64,000 nt of DNA from Streptomyces sp. ISL-98 (GCF_018614055.1 NZ_JAGGPB010000025.1:62001-126000); one strand, 5' to 3'. Counted from the first letter of the stretch, positions 34,327 to 43,427 are shown. The notes: generated by a model from the sequence alone, not told the origin. Translations and numbers: made by a program.

Positions 34327-36000
34327 GTGGCTGAGCGGATCACCGGTACCGAAGAGGCGATCGAGCAGGCGAGGGCCGCTGCCGCCCGCGAGGCCTGGGC
34401 CGATGCGTACGCCGTCCTGCACGACCTCGACCCCGGCCGTATGGCCCCCGAGGACCTCGCCGTGCTCGCCGATGCCGCTTGGTGGACCAGCCGCGTCGAG
34501 GAATCGATCGTCGCGCGGACAAGGGCGTACTCCGGCTACGTGCGCGCGGGCGCCGCCCGGCAGGCAGGGTTCTCCGCCTGGATGCTTTTCTACGAGTACC
34601 AGCTGGCAGGACGTACGGCCGCAGCCGCCGGCTGGCTGCGTCGGGCGCGGCAGCACCTCGGCAGCGAGCCCGAGTGCGCCGAGCAGTGTTATCTCGCCTG
34701 GGTCGGGGCCGAGGAGGCACAGCAGCTTGGTGCCTTCGACGAGGCGATGGCCTGTGCCCGCCGCATGGCAGGCATCGCGCGGCGTTGCGGCAGCCGGGAT
34801 CTCCTCGCCATGAGCACCCAGGCGCAGGCGAGTGTGCTGCTGGCCCAGGGGCGGGTCGCCGACGGGCTCGCACTGCTCGACGACGCCATGTGCTCGGCCA
34901 TGGCGGGTGAACTCAGCTCGTTCTTCACCGGGTGGATCTACTGCCTGGGCCTTCAGCAGTGCATGGCTTCCGCCGACCTGGAACGAGCCGTCGAGTGGAC
35001 CGAAGCCGCCATGACCTGGTGTGCGTCGATGCCCGAGGAGAACAACTTCCGGGGGCTGTGCCGGGTGCACCGCGTCGAGGTGCTCGAGCTGAGCGGTGAC
35101 TGGCCCCGGGCCGAGACGGAGGCCGCCCTGACCTGCCGGGAGCTGCTGCCCTACGAGGCCAGGATGGCTGCGGAGGCGATCTACCTGATCGCAGGCATTC
35201 AGCGGCGGCGCGGCGACCTGGCCGCGGCCGAGGCATCGTACGACCGCGCGCACGAGCTCGGCCGCGACCCGCAGCCAGGCCTCGCGCTGCTGCGCCTGGC
35301 CCAGGGCAAGGCCGACTCCTCCGCTGCCGCCCTGCGGCTCGCACTGGCGGGCGAGGACGGCGGCGGTGGGCCCGGCCGCCTCGGGCGCTGCCGGCTGCTC
35401 GCGGCCCAGGTCGAGGTCTCGCTCGCCCTCGGACAGCTCGACCAGGCCCGTACGGCGGCGGACGAACTGGAAGCGACCGCGCGCGAGTGGCAGCAGCGGC
35501 GCGAGTCCGAGACCACCGTGCTGCATGCGACCGCCGCGGCGGCGGCCGGTGCCGTGGCCTTCGCCGACCGTGACCTCGAGCGTGCGCTGCGCCTGCTGCA
35601 CCGGGCGCTGTCGCTGTGGCTCGAACTGGGAGTCCCGTACGAGGCGGCGCAGGTCCGTATGACCCTCGCTGCCGCCGACCGGGCCGCGGGGGACGACGAA
35701 GGCGCACGGCTGGAACTGCGCGCCGCGCATGCGGCCTTCGAACGGCTGGGCGCGGTGCCCGACGCGCGGCGGGCGGCGGCTCTGCTCAGCACGGTGCACC
35801 ATCGGCGCGGCGAGCTCACCGAGCGTGAGGCGCAAGTTCTGCGCCTTGTCGCGGCGGGCCGGACCAACCGGTCCATCGCCTCCGAGCTGGTGATCAGCGA
35901 GCACACTGTCGCCCGTCACCTGAACAACATCTTCGCCAAGCTGGATGTGTCCTCCAGGGCCGCTGCCACGGCGTACGCGTACACGCACGGCCTCGCGTGA
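34327..36000 (+). CDS. LuxR-family regulator with TPR-like helical domain
   Basis: A 557-residue transcription factor. About residues 1-480 are helical repeats (EESIVARTRAYSGYVRAG, SADLERAVEWTEAAMTW, DLERALRLLHRALSLWLELG) of the tetratricopeptide type seen in the MalT/LAL group. The C-terminal 65 residues are a LuxR helix-turn-helix: LTEREAQVLRLVAAGRTNRS, VISEHTVARHLNNIFAKLDV. There is no N-terminal NB-ARC ATPase, so it is a short form. GAGGAG precedes the GTG at 34327. The downstream berberine-bridge-type flavoenzyme gene is on the same strand 164 bases away and is a plausible target. Confidence 0.92.
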   Translation: MAERITGTEEAIEQARAAAAREAWADAYAVLHDLDPGRMAPEDLAVLADAAWWTSRVEESIVARTRAYSGYVRAGAARQAGFSAWMLFYEYQLAGRTAAAAGWLRRARQHLGSEPECAEQCYLAWVGAEEAQQLGAFDEAMACARRMAGIARRCGSRDLLAMSTQAQASVLLAQGRVADGLALLDDAMCSAMAGELSSFFTGWIYCLGLQQCMASADLERAVEWTEAAMTWCASMPEENNFRGLCRVHRVEVLELSGDWPRAETEAALTCRELLPYEARMAAEAIYLIAGIQRRRGDLAAAEASYDRAHELGRDPQPGLALLRLAQGKADSSAAALRLALAGEDGGGGPGRLGRCRLLAAQVEVSLALGQLDQARTAADELEATAREWQQRRESETTVLHATAAAAAGAVAFADRDLERALRLLHRALSLWLELGVPYEAAQVRMTLAAADRAAGDDEGARLELRAAHAAFERLGAVPDARRAAALLSTVHHRRGELTEREAQVLRLVAAGRTNRSIASELVISEHTVARHLNNIFAKLDVSSRAAATAYAYTHGLA

Positions 36001-36023
36001 TCCCACGTACGTGATCCGGTGGC

Positions 36024-36045
36024 GCATGGGCTGTTCTGCCCATGC
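36024..36045. promoter_or_regulatory. inverted repeat between regulator and flavoenzyme genes
   Basis: Perfect eight-base arms gcatgggc and gcccatgc around tgttct, 24 bases after the LuxR stop. It could be a terminator, although no T-run follows, or a regulator site for the flavoenzyme gene at 36165. Confidence 0.55.
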
Positions 36046-36164
36046 CCGCCTCGGCGAAATGGGCGGTTCCTGCGATGAGCGTCGCCCGGCCCCGTGCCTA
36101 TAAAGGTGCTGTCCCCAATCACCGATTGCCGATTCCCCGAAGACGCAGAAAGCCGGTGGCGGCC

Positions 36165-37550
36165 ATGACCACCTACACACCAGCCCTCGACCACAAGCTG
36201 TTGGAGCGGCTCCAGGGAGCCGTACGAGGCGACATCGTCCAGCCCGGCGACCCCGACTACGACGAGGCCCGCAAGGTCTACAACGCGATGCACGACAAGC
36301 GGCCGGCGATCATCGTCCGGGCCGTCGACGTGGGCGACATCATCGCCACCGTCGACTTCGCCCGGGACCAGAATCTGCTGCTGGCGGTGCGCGGCGGCAG
36401 CCACAGCGTCCCCGGCTACGGCACGTGTGACGGCGGCGTCGTGCTCGACCTCGGGCGGATGCGCGGGATCCGGGTCGACCCCGAGGCGCGTACGGCCCGG
36501 GCCGAGGGCGGCTGCACCTGGGCCGATCTCAACCACGCCACGCATGCCTTCGGCCTGGCCACCACGGGCGGGGTCGTGTCCAGTACCGGTATCGGTGGGC
36601 TGACGACCGGAGGAGGCATGGGCTATCTGGCCCGCCGCTGTGGGCTGGCCTGCGACAACCTGATCTCGGCCGACCTGATCACGGCGGACGGGTCCTTCCG
36701 GACCTGCACGAAAGAGCAGGACGCCGACCTGCTGTGGGCGGTGCGCGGCGGAGGCGGGAACTTCGGCGTCGTCGCATCCTTCGAGTACCGGCTGCACCCC
36801 GTGGCCGACATTCTCGGGGGGCCGACGTTCTACCCGCTCGACGGCGACGTAATGCGGCGATACCGGGACCTGATCGCCGATTCCGACGAGAAGCTCGGCG
36901 CCCTGCTCGTCGTCGCGCTCGGCCCGCCCGTACCGTTCCTGCCCGAACGCTGGCACGGGCGGCCGCTCTGCGGAGTGATCACCTGCTGGACCGGCAGCGA
37001 GGACGAGGACGACCAGATCCGTGCCCGGCTCGCCGAACTCGGGCCGGTCGTGGGGCAGTACGTCGAGCGCATACCGTATCCGGTGATCAACACGCTGTTC
37101 GACGAACTGCTCCCTGCGGGCCTCTTCCACTACTGGAAGGGCACCTTCAGCCGGGGCCTGCCCGACGGGGCGATCGACGCGTACGTCGAGTACGGCGCCA
37201 CGACGCCCAGCATCCAGAGCGCGACGGTCGTGTTCCCCATCGACGGCGCGTGCCACCGGGTGGCGCCCGAGGACACCGCATTCACCTACCGGGACGCCGA
37301 CTTCTCGACCGCACTCAGCCCGACCCTCCTGACCCGAGCCGATTGTGAGGCCAATGTCGGCTGGGCACACGCCTTCTTCTCGGCACTCCAGCCCTACTCC
37401 GCAGAGGGCGGCTATGTGAACTTCATGGACCACGACGACCAGGACCGCGTCCGGGACAACTACCGTCAGAACTACGACCGTCTGGCGGCGATCAAGCGGC
37501 GCTACGACCCGGGCAATCTGTTCCGCTTGAACCACAACATCACGCCGTGA
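36165..37550 (+). CDS. FAD-linked oxidoreductase, berberine-bridge-enzyme type
   Basis: A 461-residue flavoenzyme of the PCMH/BBE family. The FAD-binding motif LLAVRGGSHSVPGYGTCDGG contains the His used for covalent 8-alpha attachment. STGIGGLTTGGGMGYLARRC follows; the second FAD-linking Cys found in bicovalent BBE members before this glycine block is absent (GGVVSSTGIGG), so a single covalent bond is predicted. The C-terminal BBE motif GGYVNFMDHDDQDRVRDNY and YDPGNLFRLNHNI are present. No signal peptide, so cytoplasmic; such enzymes oxidise sugars, alkaloid or polyketide intermediates. The start at ATG 36165 is supported by the onset of homology. A hairpin terminator follows. Confidence 0.92.
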   Translation: MTTYTPALDHKLLERLQGAVRGDIVQPGDPDYDEARKVYNAMHDKRPAIIVRAVDVGDIIATVDFARDQNLLLAVRGGSHSVPGYGTCDGGVVLDLGRMRGIRVDPEARTARAEGGCTWADLNHATHAFGLATTGGVVSSTGIGGLTTGGGMGYLARRCGLACDNLISADLITADGSFRTCTKEQDADLLWAVRGGGGNFGVVASFEYRLHPVADILGGPTFYPLDGDVMRRYRDLIADSDEKLGALLVVALGPPVPFLPERWHGRPLCGVITCWTGSEDEDDQIRARLAELGPVVGQYVERIPYPVINTLFDELLPAGLFHYWKGTFSRGLPDGAIDAYVEYGATTPSIQSATVVFPIDGACHRVAPEDTAFTYRDADFSTALSPTLLTRADCEANVGWAHAFFSALQPYSAEGGYVNFMDHDDQDRVRDNYRQNYDRLAAIKRRYDPGNLFRLNHNITP

Positions 37551-37629
37551 GAAGGCGGTGAGTGTGAACTATTCGCTGTGACGTGGCGAGGGCATCGGTA
37601 CGGTTCATGCACGGCAAGCCACGAAGGCC

Positions 37630-37657
37630 AGGACGCTGCCCGCAAGGGCGGCGTCCT
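37630..37657 (+). terminator. hairpin terminator with GCAA tetraloop
   Basis: Twelve-base arms aggacgctgccc and gggcggcgtcct (one G.T-type mismatch) around gcaa, followed by cggttt. It lies about 80 bases after the flavoenzyme stop and before the next gene. Confidence 0.8.
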
Positions 37658-37713
37658 CGGTTTCCGGAGCATTTACTGAGCCGGACCTATTCCGAGAGGG
37701 AAGGAACGAACCG

Positions 37714-38124
37714 ATGCGCGCTGCGTTCCCAGTGGGCCGAGGCCGATCCGTACGGATGCTGCTGGTGACGGCCGCCGCCGTGGCGTTGGCCGTCGGCTGT
37801 ACTTCGCCGGGCGGCGGCAGCGGTAACTCGGCGTCCTGCGCGTACCGGGTGACGTACGAAGACCGTACCTACCAGGACGTCGCCAACGTCGACTTCACCA
37901 TCGGGGAAACGCTCGGCGCCGTCAGCTCCGCGCCCTGCGACGACACGCCGGGGCAGAACGAGGGCGCGGAGTCCGCAGCCGCATCGACCGCCTACGCGGT
38001 CGAGGGGCTCGACACCGACATCGCCATCGCGGTGGGGGACACGCCCGGTGAGGCCGTCTTCTTCGCCGTCGACTCCGGCAAGAAGCTTCCCGCAGAGGTC
38101 AGGAAACTGATCGACGGCTCCTGA
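37714..38124 (+). CDS. small lipoprotein, DUF6281-like
   Basis: A 136-residue lipoprotein. The signal GRSVRMLLVTAAAVALAVGC carries lipobox AVGC at about residues 26-29. The mature part has the pattern SCAYRVTYEDRTYQDVANVD, ETLGAVSSAPCDD and TAYAVEGLDTDIAIAVGD, with two further cysteines, similar to small Streptomyces lipoproteins assigned to DUF6281. Function unknown. A GAAGGA box precedes ATG 37714 at good spacing. It is a single-gene unit bounded by the upstream terminator. Confidence 0.75.
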   Translation: MRAAFPVGRGRSVRMLLVTAAAVALAVGCTSPGGGSGNSASCAYRVTYEDRTYQDVANVDFTIGETLGAVSSAPCDDTPGQNEGAESAAASTAYAVEGLDTDIAIAVGDTPGEAVFFAVDSGKKLPAEVRKLIDGS

Positions 38125-38373
38125 TGCCGCTTCCGCCTGGCGATGTGTCACAACAACGCGGCCTGTGGTCGGCGATGCTACGGGTCATTCCCGAGGGTGC
38201 CCACGTTCGGCAAAGTGGTGCTGGAGATCGATGTGGCGGAATTGGTATACCGCTCCTGACTGTCGAAGAACCCCACGTTGCAGCGAATCGCTACGCCGAA
38301 TCGGCCTCCCGCGCTGCTGTCGAGCACCCAGTACGCGGGACCCGTAGCAAGCCAACTCGCCTTGTAATCAACT

Positions 38374-39069
38374 TCAGTGGTCAGCCTCGTCGAGGCTGAC
38401 CAGGCCCGCTTCGTAGGCCAGGATGACCGCCTGGGTGCGGTTGTTGGCGTGCAGTTTGGCCAGTACGTTGCCCACGTGTGTCTTGACGGTCTCCAGGCTC
38501 ACTCGCAGCTCCTTTGCCGTCTCCTGGTTGGACAGCCCTTTCGCCATGAGCTGCAGCGTCTGGGTCTCGCGGTCGGTGAGCGTGGCCGTCCTGCCGGTGT
38601 GGGTCCGTTGTACGGGGCGGCCGGTTGCCAGTCGGCGTACGGCGTCCGGGAACAGCACGGAGTCACCGGTCGCCACCAGCCGGATCGCGTGAGCGATCTG
38701 CTGGGTCGGTGCCCGTTTGCGGATGAACCCGCTGGCGCCGGCGCGCAGGGCGTCGTAGACATGTTCGTCGTTCTCGAATGTGGTGATCACGATGACCTTC
38801 GGCGGGTCGGTCAGCTCAGCCCGCAGCCGCCGGGTCGCCTCGATGCCGTCCATCTGCGGCATGCGAACGTCCATCAGTACGACGTCGGGGCGTAGCCGCT
38901 CGACCGCGGGAAGCACATCGGCTCCGTCGGCGGCCTCGCCGACGACGTCCAGGTCGGGTTTGGCCGACAGCAGGGCCCGCAACCCCGTGCGTGTGAGTTC
39001 GTCGTCGTCGACGATCAGGACGGTAACCGGCGGTTCGGGAGCAGGCGTTGGCGAGGTGGAGGGGTTCAT
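38374..39069 (-). CDS. NarL/FixJ-family response regulator
   Basis: A 231-residue response regulator. The receiver domain has the acidic pair in LIVDDDELTRTG, the phosphoacceptor Asp at about residue 67 in VVLMDVRMPQMDG, and the Thr/Lys switch in VIVITTFEND and GFIRKRAP. The C-terminal LuxR/GerE helix-turn-helix is LTDRETQTLQLMAKGLSNQE followed by LRVSLETVKTHVGNVLAKL. Its start overlaps the histidine kinase stop as ATGA, so the pair is translationally coupled. Regulates unknown targets; the divergent DUF998 membrane-protein gene is the natural first candidate. Confidence 0.95.
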   Translation of the reverse strand: MNPSTSPTPAPEPPVTVLIVDDDELTRTGLRALLSAKPDLDVVGEAADGADVLPAVERLRPDVVLMDVRMPQMDGIEATRRLRAELTDPPKVIVITTFENDEHVYDALRAGASGFIRKRAPTQQIAHAIRLVATGDSVLFPDAVRRLATGRPVQRTHTGRTATLTDRETQTLQLMAKGLSNQETAKELRVSLETVKTHVGNVLAKLHANNRTQAVILAYEAGLVSLDEADH

Positions 39070-40298
39070 GGCGCCGACCGTAGTGGTATCCGTGCGGCCA
39101 GCCGCCAGTGCGTGCCACCGGGGTCGTCCGTGGGTCCCGCGGACACTTCGCCGCGCAGCAGCCGCACCCGTTCGGCGATTCCGGTCAGCCCGTGCCCCGG
39201 CTCCCTGCCGGGGCGCGAGTGTGTTGTGGTGTCGACAGGGTTGATGAGTTCTACTTCCAGCACGTCGTGGCGTGCGGTGATGTGCAGGCTGATACCGGTC
39301 ATGTTGCTGTGCCGCAGTGCGTTGGTCAGGCCTTCCTGGATGATCCGGTACGCCTCCCGTGAGACGGTGGCCGGTACGTGGGCCAGGTCGCCGGCGGTCT
39401 CCACGTGCAGGCCGGCGCCGGTCTGCCGGACCCGCTCCATCAAGGGGCCAAGGTCGGCGAGGGTACGTTGCGGCGTCGTGGGCGCATGCCCTTCCCGTAG
39501 GACACCGAGGACGTGGTCGAGGTCGTCCATCGCGGCGCGGGAGGTCTCCTCGATGCTGTTCATAGCGCGTCTGGCGGCCTCCGGATCGCGGTCCATGAGC
39601 TCGCCTGCTACGGCGGCCTGGATCGTAGATGCCGTCAGGGTGTGCCCGATCGAGTCGTGCAACTCCTGGGCCAGCCTGTTGCGTTGGGCCAGCTGGTTCA
39701 TCCGCTGCTCCACGGCGGCCAGTCGTTCGGCGGCCCGGTGGCCGAGGAGTGCCGACGCGAGCAGACGCAGCGCCGCCGCCCCGCCGACGGTGACGTATCC
39801 GGCGAGCGCCAGGCACCCGGCGCAGGCTGCCAGGGTCCACAGGCCCCGCCACCCTTGCTCCACCCGGACGGTCAGGCCGAAGCTCGCCACTGGGCCACCA
39901 CCGCTCAGCCAGACCGAAACGAACACGACGGCCATGAAGGCCAGCAGGCATGTCACCGCGATCACCGCTGACCCGATCGCCATATGTGCGACCAGGTATA
40001 CGGACGTCCGGAGCCGGTCCGCCCAGGGGGATGTCGGCGTACCCGGCGGAGCGGGAAGGTCTGCACCCAGAATCCGGTCGGCCAGCCGCACACTCCCCCG
40101 GCGGGCCGCACGGGGAGAGCCCATGGCCACGAGCATCGCGCACAAGGCCACTACGAATCCCACGAAGCGAAGCTCCGCCGGCCACTTCGGCGGCGCCGCG
40201 ACGAGCGCAAGCAACAGCGGCGGCAGACTCATGGCCGCGCCGAGGAATGCGTATATCCAGCCCCGGTACGCATCCGTGCTGAGGAGCGGGCGAATCAT
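39066..40298 (-). CDS. sensor histidine kinase, HisKA_3 type
   Basis: A 410-residue membrane kinase. The N-terminal half has about five membrane segments (IYAFLGAAMSLPPLLLALVA, FVGFVVALCAMLVAMG, AHMAIGSAVIAVTCLLAFMA, LWTLAACAGCLALAGYVTV). The dimerisation helix carries the phosphoacceptor His in LAQELHDSIGHTLTAS, and the HATPase domain shows EGLTNALRHSN (N box) and GHGLTGIAERVRLLRG (G box). No extracellular domain is large enough to bind a ligand, as in intramembrane-sensing kinases such as LiaS/DesK, so it may sense membrane state (inference). ATG 40298 is used; a GTG at 40307 is also in frame. Confidence 0.93.
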   Translation of the reverse strand: MIRPLLSTDAYRGWIYAFLGAAMSLPPLLLALVAAPPKWPAELRFVGFVVALCAMLVAMGSPRAARRGSVRLADRILGADLPAPPGTPTSPWADRLRTSVYLVAHMAIGSAVIAVTCLLAFMAVVFVSVWLSGGGPVASFGLTVRVEQGWRGLWTLAACAGCLALAGYVTVGGAAALRLLASALLGHRAAERLAAVEQRMNQLAQRNRLAQELHDSIGHTLTASTIQAAVAGELMDRDPEAARRAMNSIEETSRAAMDDLDHVLGVLREGHAPTTPQRTLADLGPLMERVRQTGAGLHVETAGDLAHVPATVSREAYRIIQEGLTNALRHSNMTGISLHITARHDVLEVELINPVDTTTHSRPGREPGHGLTGIAERVRLLRGEVSAGPTDDPGGTHWRLAARIPLRSAP

Positions 40299-40475
40299 TG
40301 TTCTCACGGCCCGCACAGTACCTTCGGGCCGCGTGACGCACCTCCCCCGAAAGAGCCAGCACAGGCTCCCCCGACAGGGGCGCTGTTCTCCCCCGTAGCA
40401 GCGATGCGCCGACGCAGCGTCGAGTGACAGCGTTGCGCGAGGAAATGACCAGTCGGGGACCAGAAGGCAGCAGTC

Positions 40476-41198
40476 ATGAAATCCACATCCGCATCGCGCT
40501 CCGAAAACCGCACCGTCCTGGCCACGAGGATCGGTGCCGCCGCATGGATAGCCGCCACCGCACAATTCTTCATCGGCCAGCTGGTTGTGGAGGCCGCCTG
40601 GCGCACCCCCTACAGCTGGGTGAGCAACAACATCAGTGACCTGGGCAACGTCCACTGCCAGACCTGGGACGTCTCCCGTCCTCGGTACGTGTGTTCACCG
40701 CTGCATGACGTCATGAACACCTCGTTCGTCGTCCACGGCGTACTCCTGCTCGTCGGCACACTGTTGACCGGCGCCTGCTGGGGCCAGGGATGGCTGTCGA
40801 GAACCGCTCGTCTTCTCTTTGTCATCAATGCCGGTGGGTGGGTACTGGTGGGCCTCGTTCCCGCGGACATCAACGAGGACCTTCATGTACTGGGTGCGCT
40901 CCTCATCATGGGCCTGGGAAACATCGGACTGATCTGCGCCGGATTCGTTCCGCGAGATTCCCTGTTCGGTCAACTCCGCTTTCTGACCCTCTTCTTCGCA
41001 GCCGCCGCTGTCGCCGCGGCATGGATGTTCTTCAGCCAGCAGGATCCCGGCACAGGACTCGGGAGCCTGGAACGAATAGCGGCCTTCGCCCTGAGTATGT
41101 GGACACTTGTCATGGGCCTCGCCATATTCCGCGGCTCTGGTTTCGGTGCGGATCGGGTTACTGACGGTCGGCTCCGGTGGGGCGGGCTCGGTCGATGA
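40476..41198 (+). CDS. DUF998 integral membrane protein
   Basis: A 240-residue protein with about six membrane helices. The DUF998 signature is clear: FFIGQLVVEAAWRTPYSWVS followed by NNISDLGNVHCQTWD, RYVCSPLHDVMNTSFVVHG, LVGLVPADINEDLHVLGAL and MGLGNIGLICAG. The role of the family is unknown. An AGAAGGCAG box precedes ATG 40476. It is transcribed divergently from the two-component kinase gene and may be controlled by that system. Its last 41 bases overlap the end of the convergent acyl-CoA dehydrogenase gene. Confidence 0.9.
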   Translation: MKSTSASRSENRTVLATRIGAAAWIAATAQFFIGQLVVEAAWRTPYSWVSNNISDLGNVHCQTWDVSRPRYVCSPLHDVMNTSFVVHGVLLLVGTLLTGACWGQGWLSRTARLLFVINAGGWVLVGLVPADINEDLHVLGALLIMGLGNIGLICAGFVPRDSLFGQLRFLTLFFAAAAVAAAWMFFSQQDPGTGLGSLERIAAFALSMWTLVMGLAIFRGSGFGADRVTDGRLRWGGLGR

Positions 41199-42801
41199 TG
41201 GTTGTGGTGTCCACCCCGAGGGGCAGGGTGCCAAAGGAAATGCCCCAGTCGTTGTCGAGTCGGGAAGCGCAGAAAGCGTCCGCGACGGACGGGTGGCCGT
41301 GGCGGTGCAGCAGGGAGCCCTGAAGGACGAGGGCCATCGTTTCGACGATCCGGCGGGCCCGGTACTGGATGTCGTCGAGGTGTGCCAGATCCTTGCGCAG
41401 ACGTGCAGTCGCGGCGTCCAGCCTTCGATCGGCGCCCGCCGCCTGTTCGACCTCGCCGAAGAACGCGTCGACCGTTTCGGGTTGCCGGGCCATGGCCCGA
41501 AGCGCGTCCAGGGCCGCGACGTTGCCCGAGCCTTCCCAGATGGAGGGCAGCGGCGACTCACGGTAGAGCCGCGGCATCCCCGACTCCTCCACGTACCCGT
41601 TGCCGCCCAGGCATTCCAATGCCTCGGCGGCATGGGCGGGCGCCCTCTTGCACACCCAGTACTTGGTGACGGCCAGCCCTATGCGGCGTAGCAGCTCCTC
41701 ATCCCGGTCACCGGCGGCGGCTCGGTCGACGGCTCCCGCAAGCCGCATCCCTGCCACGGTCGCAGCCTCGGCCTCGATGGCGAGATCAGCCAGCACATTG
41801 GTCATGAGCGGCTGGTCGACGAGCAGGTGGCCGAACGCCCGGCGGTGTGTGGCATGGTGCACCGCCTGGACGACGCCGTGCCGCATACCCGCGGCTGATC
41901 CGACCGCGCAGTCGAGCCGTGTCATGTTCACCATGCGGATGATGGTGGCGACGCCGCGTCCTTCCTCCCCGACGAGTCGGCCCAGCGCACCTTCGTACTC
42001 GATCTCCGAGGAGGCGTTCGAGCGGTTGCCGAGCTTGTCCTTGAGCCGTTGCAGACGGATCGCGTTGCGGGTGCCGTCCGGCAGTACGCGGGGCACCAGA
42101 AAGCAGGAGAGGCCTCCGGGCGCCTGCGCGAGGGTGAGGAACACGTCCGACATCGGGGCGGACGTGAACCACTTGTGCCCCGTGAGGGCGTAGTGCCCGT
42201 CACCGGTGGGAACGGCCCGGGTCGTGTTGGCGCGTACGTCCGAGCCGCCCTGCTTTTCCGTCATCGACATGCCCGCTATCAGGCCGCGCTTGCCGCTGGG
42301 CTCGCGGAGTCCGAAATCGTAGACGGACGAGGCCAGCAGCGGCTCGTACAGCCGTGCCAGCTCCGGCTCGGCCCTCAGCGCGGGCACCGCGGCGTACGTC
42401 ATCGATACGGGGCACAGGTGTCCCGGATCGGTCTGGCCCCATACGAACATCTTCGCTGCCCGGGTGACGTGGGCGCCGACACGCTCGTCCCGCCACGGCG
42501 CACCGTGCAGTCCGTTCGCCACGGCCACCTTCATCAGGTCGTGCCAGTGGGGGTGGAACTCGACCTCGTCCACGCGGTGCCCGTACCGGTCGTGGGTGCG
42601 TAGCACCGGAGGGTTCTGTTCGGCCAACCGGGCCCATTCCTGGGCCTGTTCGCTGCCCGCCAAGGACCCGAGTGCGTGCAGCTCGTCCTCCGCCCACGCC
42701 GCTCCTTCACGACGCAGGCCCTCCAGCAGGGCCGGATACGCCGCGACGTCGTAACCGGTCAGCAGCGGGGCCTGGTTGGTGACTTCATGCGTTGGTGCCA
42801 T
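41158..42801 (-). CDS. acyl-CoA dehydrogenase, AidB-like
   Basis: A 547-residue flavoprotein matching the length of E. coli AidB (about 541). Signs of that subfamily: TNQAPLLTGYDVAAYPALLE start, GMSMTEKQGGSDVRANTTRA (FAD/substrate contact), LTGHKWFTSAPMSDVFLTLA, ASSEIEYEGALGRLVGEEGR and the C-terminal LECLGGNGYVEESGMPRLYR and PLPSIWEGSGNV. AidB-like proteins have been tied to alkylation stress and isovaleryl-CoA dehydrogenase activity. Its start lies within the last 17 bases of a TetR gene on the same strand, so the two are co-transcribed and probably coupled. Confidence 0.92.
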   Translation of the reverse strand: MAPTHEVTNQAPLLTGYDVAAYPALLEGLRREGAAWAEDELHALGSLAGSEQAQEWARLAEQNPPVLRTHDRYGHRVDEVEFHPHWHDLMKVAVANGLHGAPWRDERVGAHVTRAAKMFVWGQTDPGHLCPVSMTYAAVPALRAEPELARLYEPLLASSVYDFGLREPSGKRGLIAGMSMTEKQGGSDVRANTTRAVPTGDGHYALTGHKWFTSAPMSDVFLTLAQAPGGLSCFLVPRVLPDGTRNAIRLQRLKDKLGNRSNASSEIEYEGALGRLVGEEGRGVATIIRMVNMTRLDCAVGSAAGMRHGVVQAVHHATHRRAFGHLLVDQPLMTNVLADLAIEAEAATVAGMRLAGAVDRAAAGDRDEELLRRIGLAVTKYWVCKRAPAHAAEALECLGGNGYVEESGMPRLYRESPLPSIWEGSGNVAALDALRAMARQPETVDAFFGEVEQAAGADRRLDAATARLRKDLAHLDDIQYRARRIVETMALVLQGSLLHRHGHPSVADAFCASRLDNDWGISFGTLPLGVDTTTIIDRARPTGADRQ

Positions 42802-43396
42802 CGTCTGCTCCCAGAGCTCGAAGGGTGAACCTCACCAGAGAAGGGACGGTCCCGGGGCCGACCGTTCCCTCGGACAGCGGGCCGATCAGCGCCTCGGCGC
42901 CCGCCCCGACCAGCGCGGCCGCCGTCAACTGCGGGTCCTGCGCCGGCAGCACACCCAGCCGCACAGCCTCGGTGATCCGATCGGCGAACACGTCGCGGAA
43001 CGCCCGCCGGAACACCAGCCGTTCGGCGTCCACCGCGGGATCGACCGGTTCCGCCAGCAGTGCGTACGCCAGCCGGGGGGACTTCAGCGCCCGCCCGGCG
43101 AAGGTTTCCACTACCGCCACGATGTCCTGCACCAGCCCGGCCCGGCGTCCGGCCGCCTCCGACACCGCTGCCACCTCGCGTGACACCACTGTGCGGAACA
43201 ACTCGACGACGAGATCGGCTTTGCTGGGGAAGTGCCGGTACACACTGCCGGTCGCGATACCCGCTCGCGCGGCGACGGCCGACATCGAGCAACCGGCATA
43301 GCCTTCCTCGGCCAGCAGCCCGACGGCCGCAGCCAGAACCGCCTCTCGCTGTGCCTCAATGCGCGCTTGTACAGCCGGAGTTCGTCGGTAGGGCAT
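42785..43396 (-). CDS. TetR-family regulator of the AidB-like gene
   Basis: A 203-residue repressor. N-terminal helix-turn-helix: LLAEEGYAGCSMSAVAARAG followed by IATGSVYRHFPSKADLV (about 25-70). The C-terminal ligand domain contains LAYALLAEPVDPAVDAERLV and DPQLTAAALVGAGAEALI, as in regulators next to acyl-CoA dehydrogenases, so an acyl-CoA effector is plausible. I use ATG 43396; an upstream in-frame start at 43420 would place the operator inside the gene. A perfect palindrome lies just upstream, fitting autoregulation of the tetR-aidB unit. Confidence 0.9.
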   Translation of the reverse strand: MPYRRTPAVQARIEAQREAVLAAAVGLLAEEGYAGCSMSAVAARAGIATGSVYRHFPSKADLVVELFRTVVSREVAAVSEAAGRRAGLVQDIVAVVETFAGRALKSPRLAYALLAEPVDPAVDAERLVFRRAFRDVFADRITEAVRLGVLPAQDPQLTAAALVGAGAEALIGPLSEGTVGPGTVPSLVRFTLRALGADDGTNA

Positions 43397-43404
43397 GGAA
43401 AGAC

Positions 43405-43427
43405 TGAAGCACTGATTCATTGCTTCA
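43405..43427. promoter_or_regulatory. TetR operator upstream of tetR-aidB
   Basis: Perfect inverted repeat tgaagca-N9-tgcttca, nine bases before the TetR start codon on the minus strand. The spacer is itself nearly symmetric. It is placed to overlap the promoter or leader and so repress the operon. Confidence 0.75.

Noticed and set aside
38231..38260. tRNA-Leu-like segment (tggcggaattggta)
   Set aside because: It matches the D-arm start of Leu-type tRNAs, but no acceptor stem, anticodon arm or T-arm (ggttcgaatc) follows at the right spacing.
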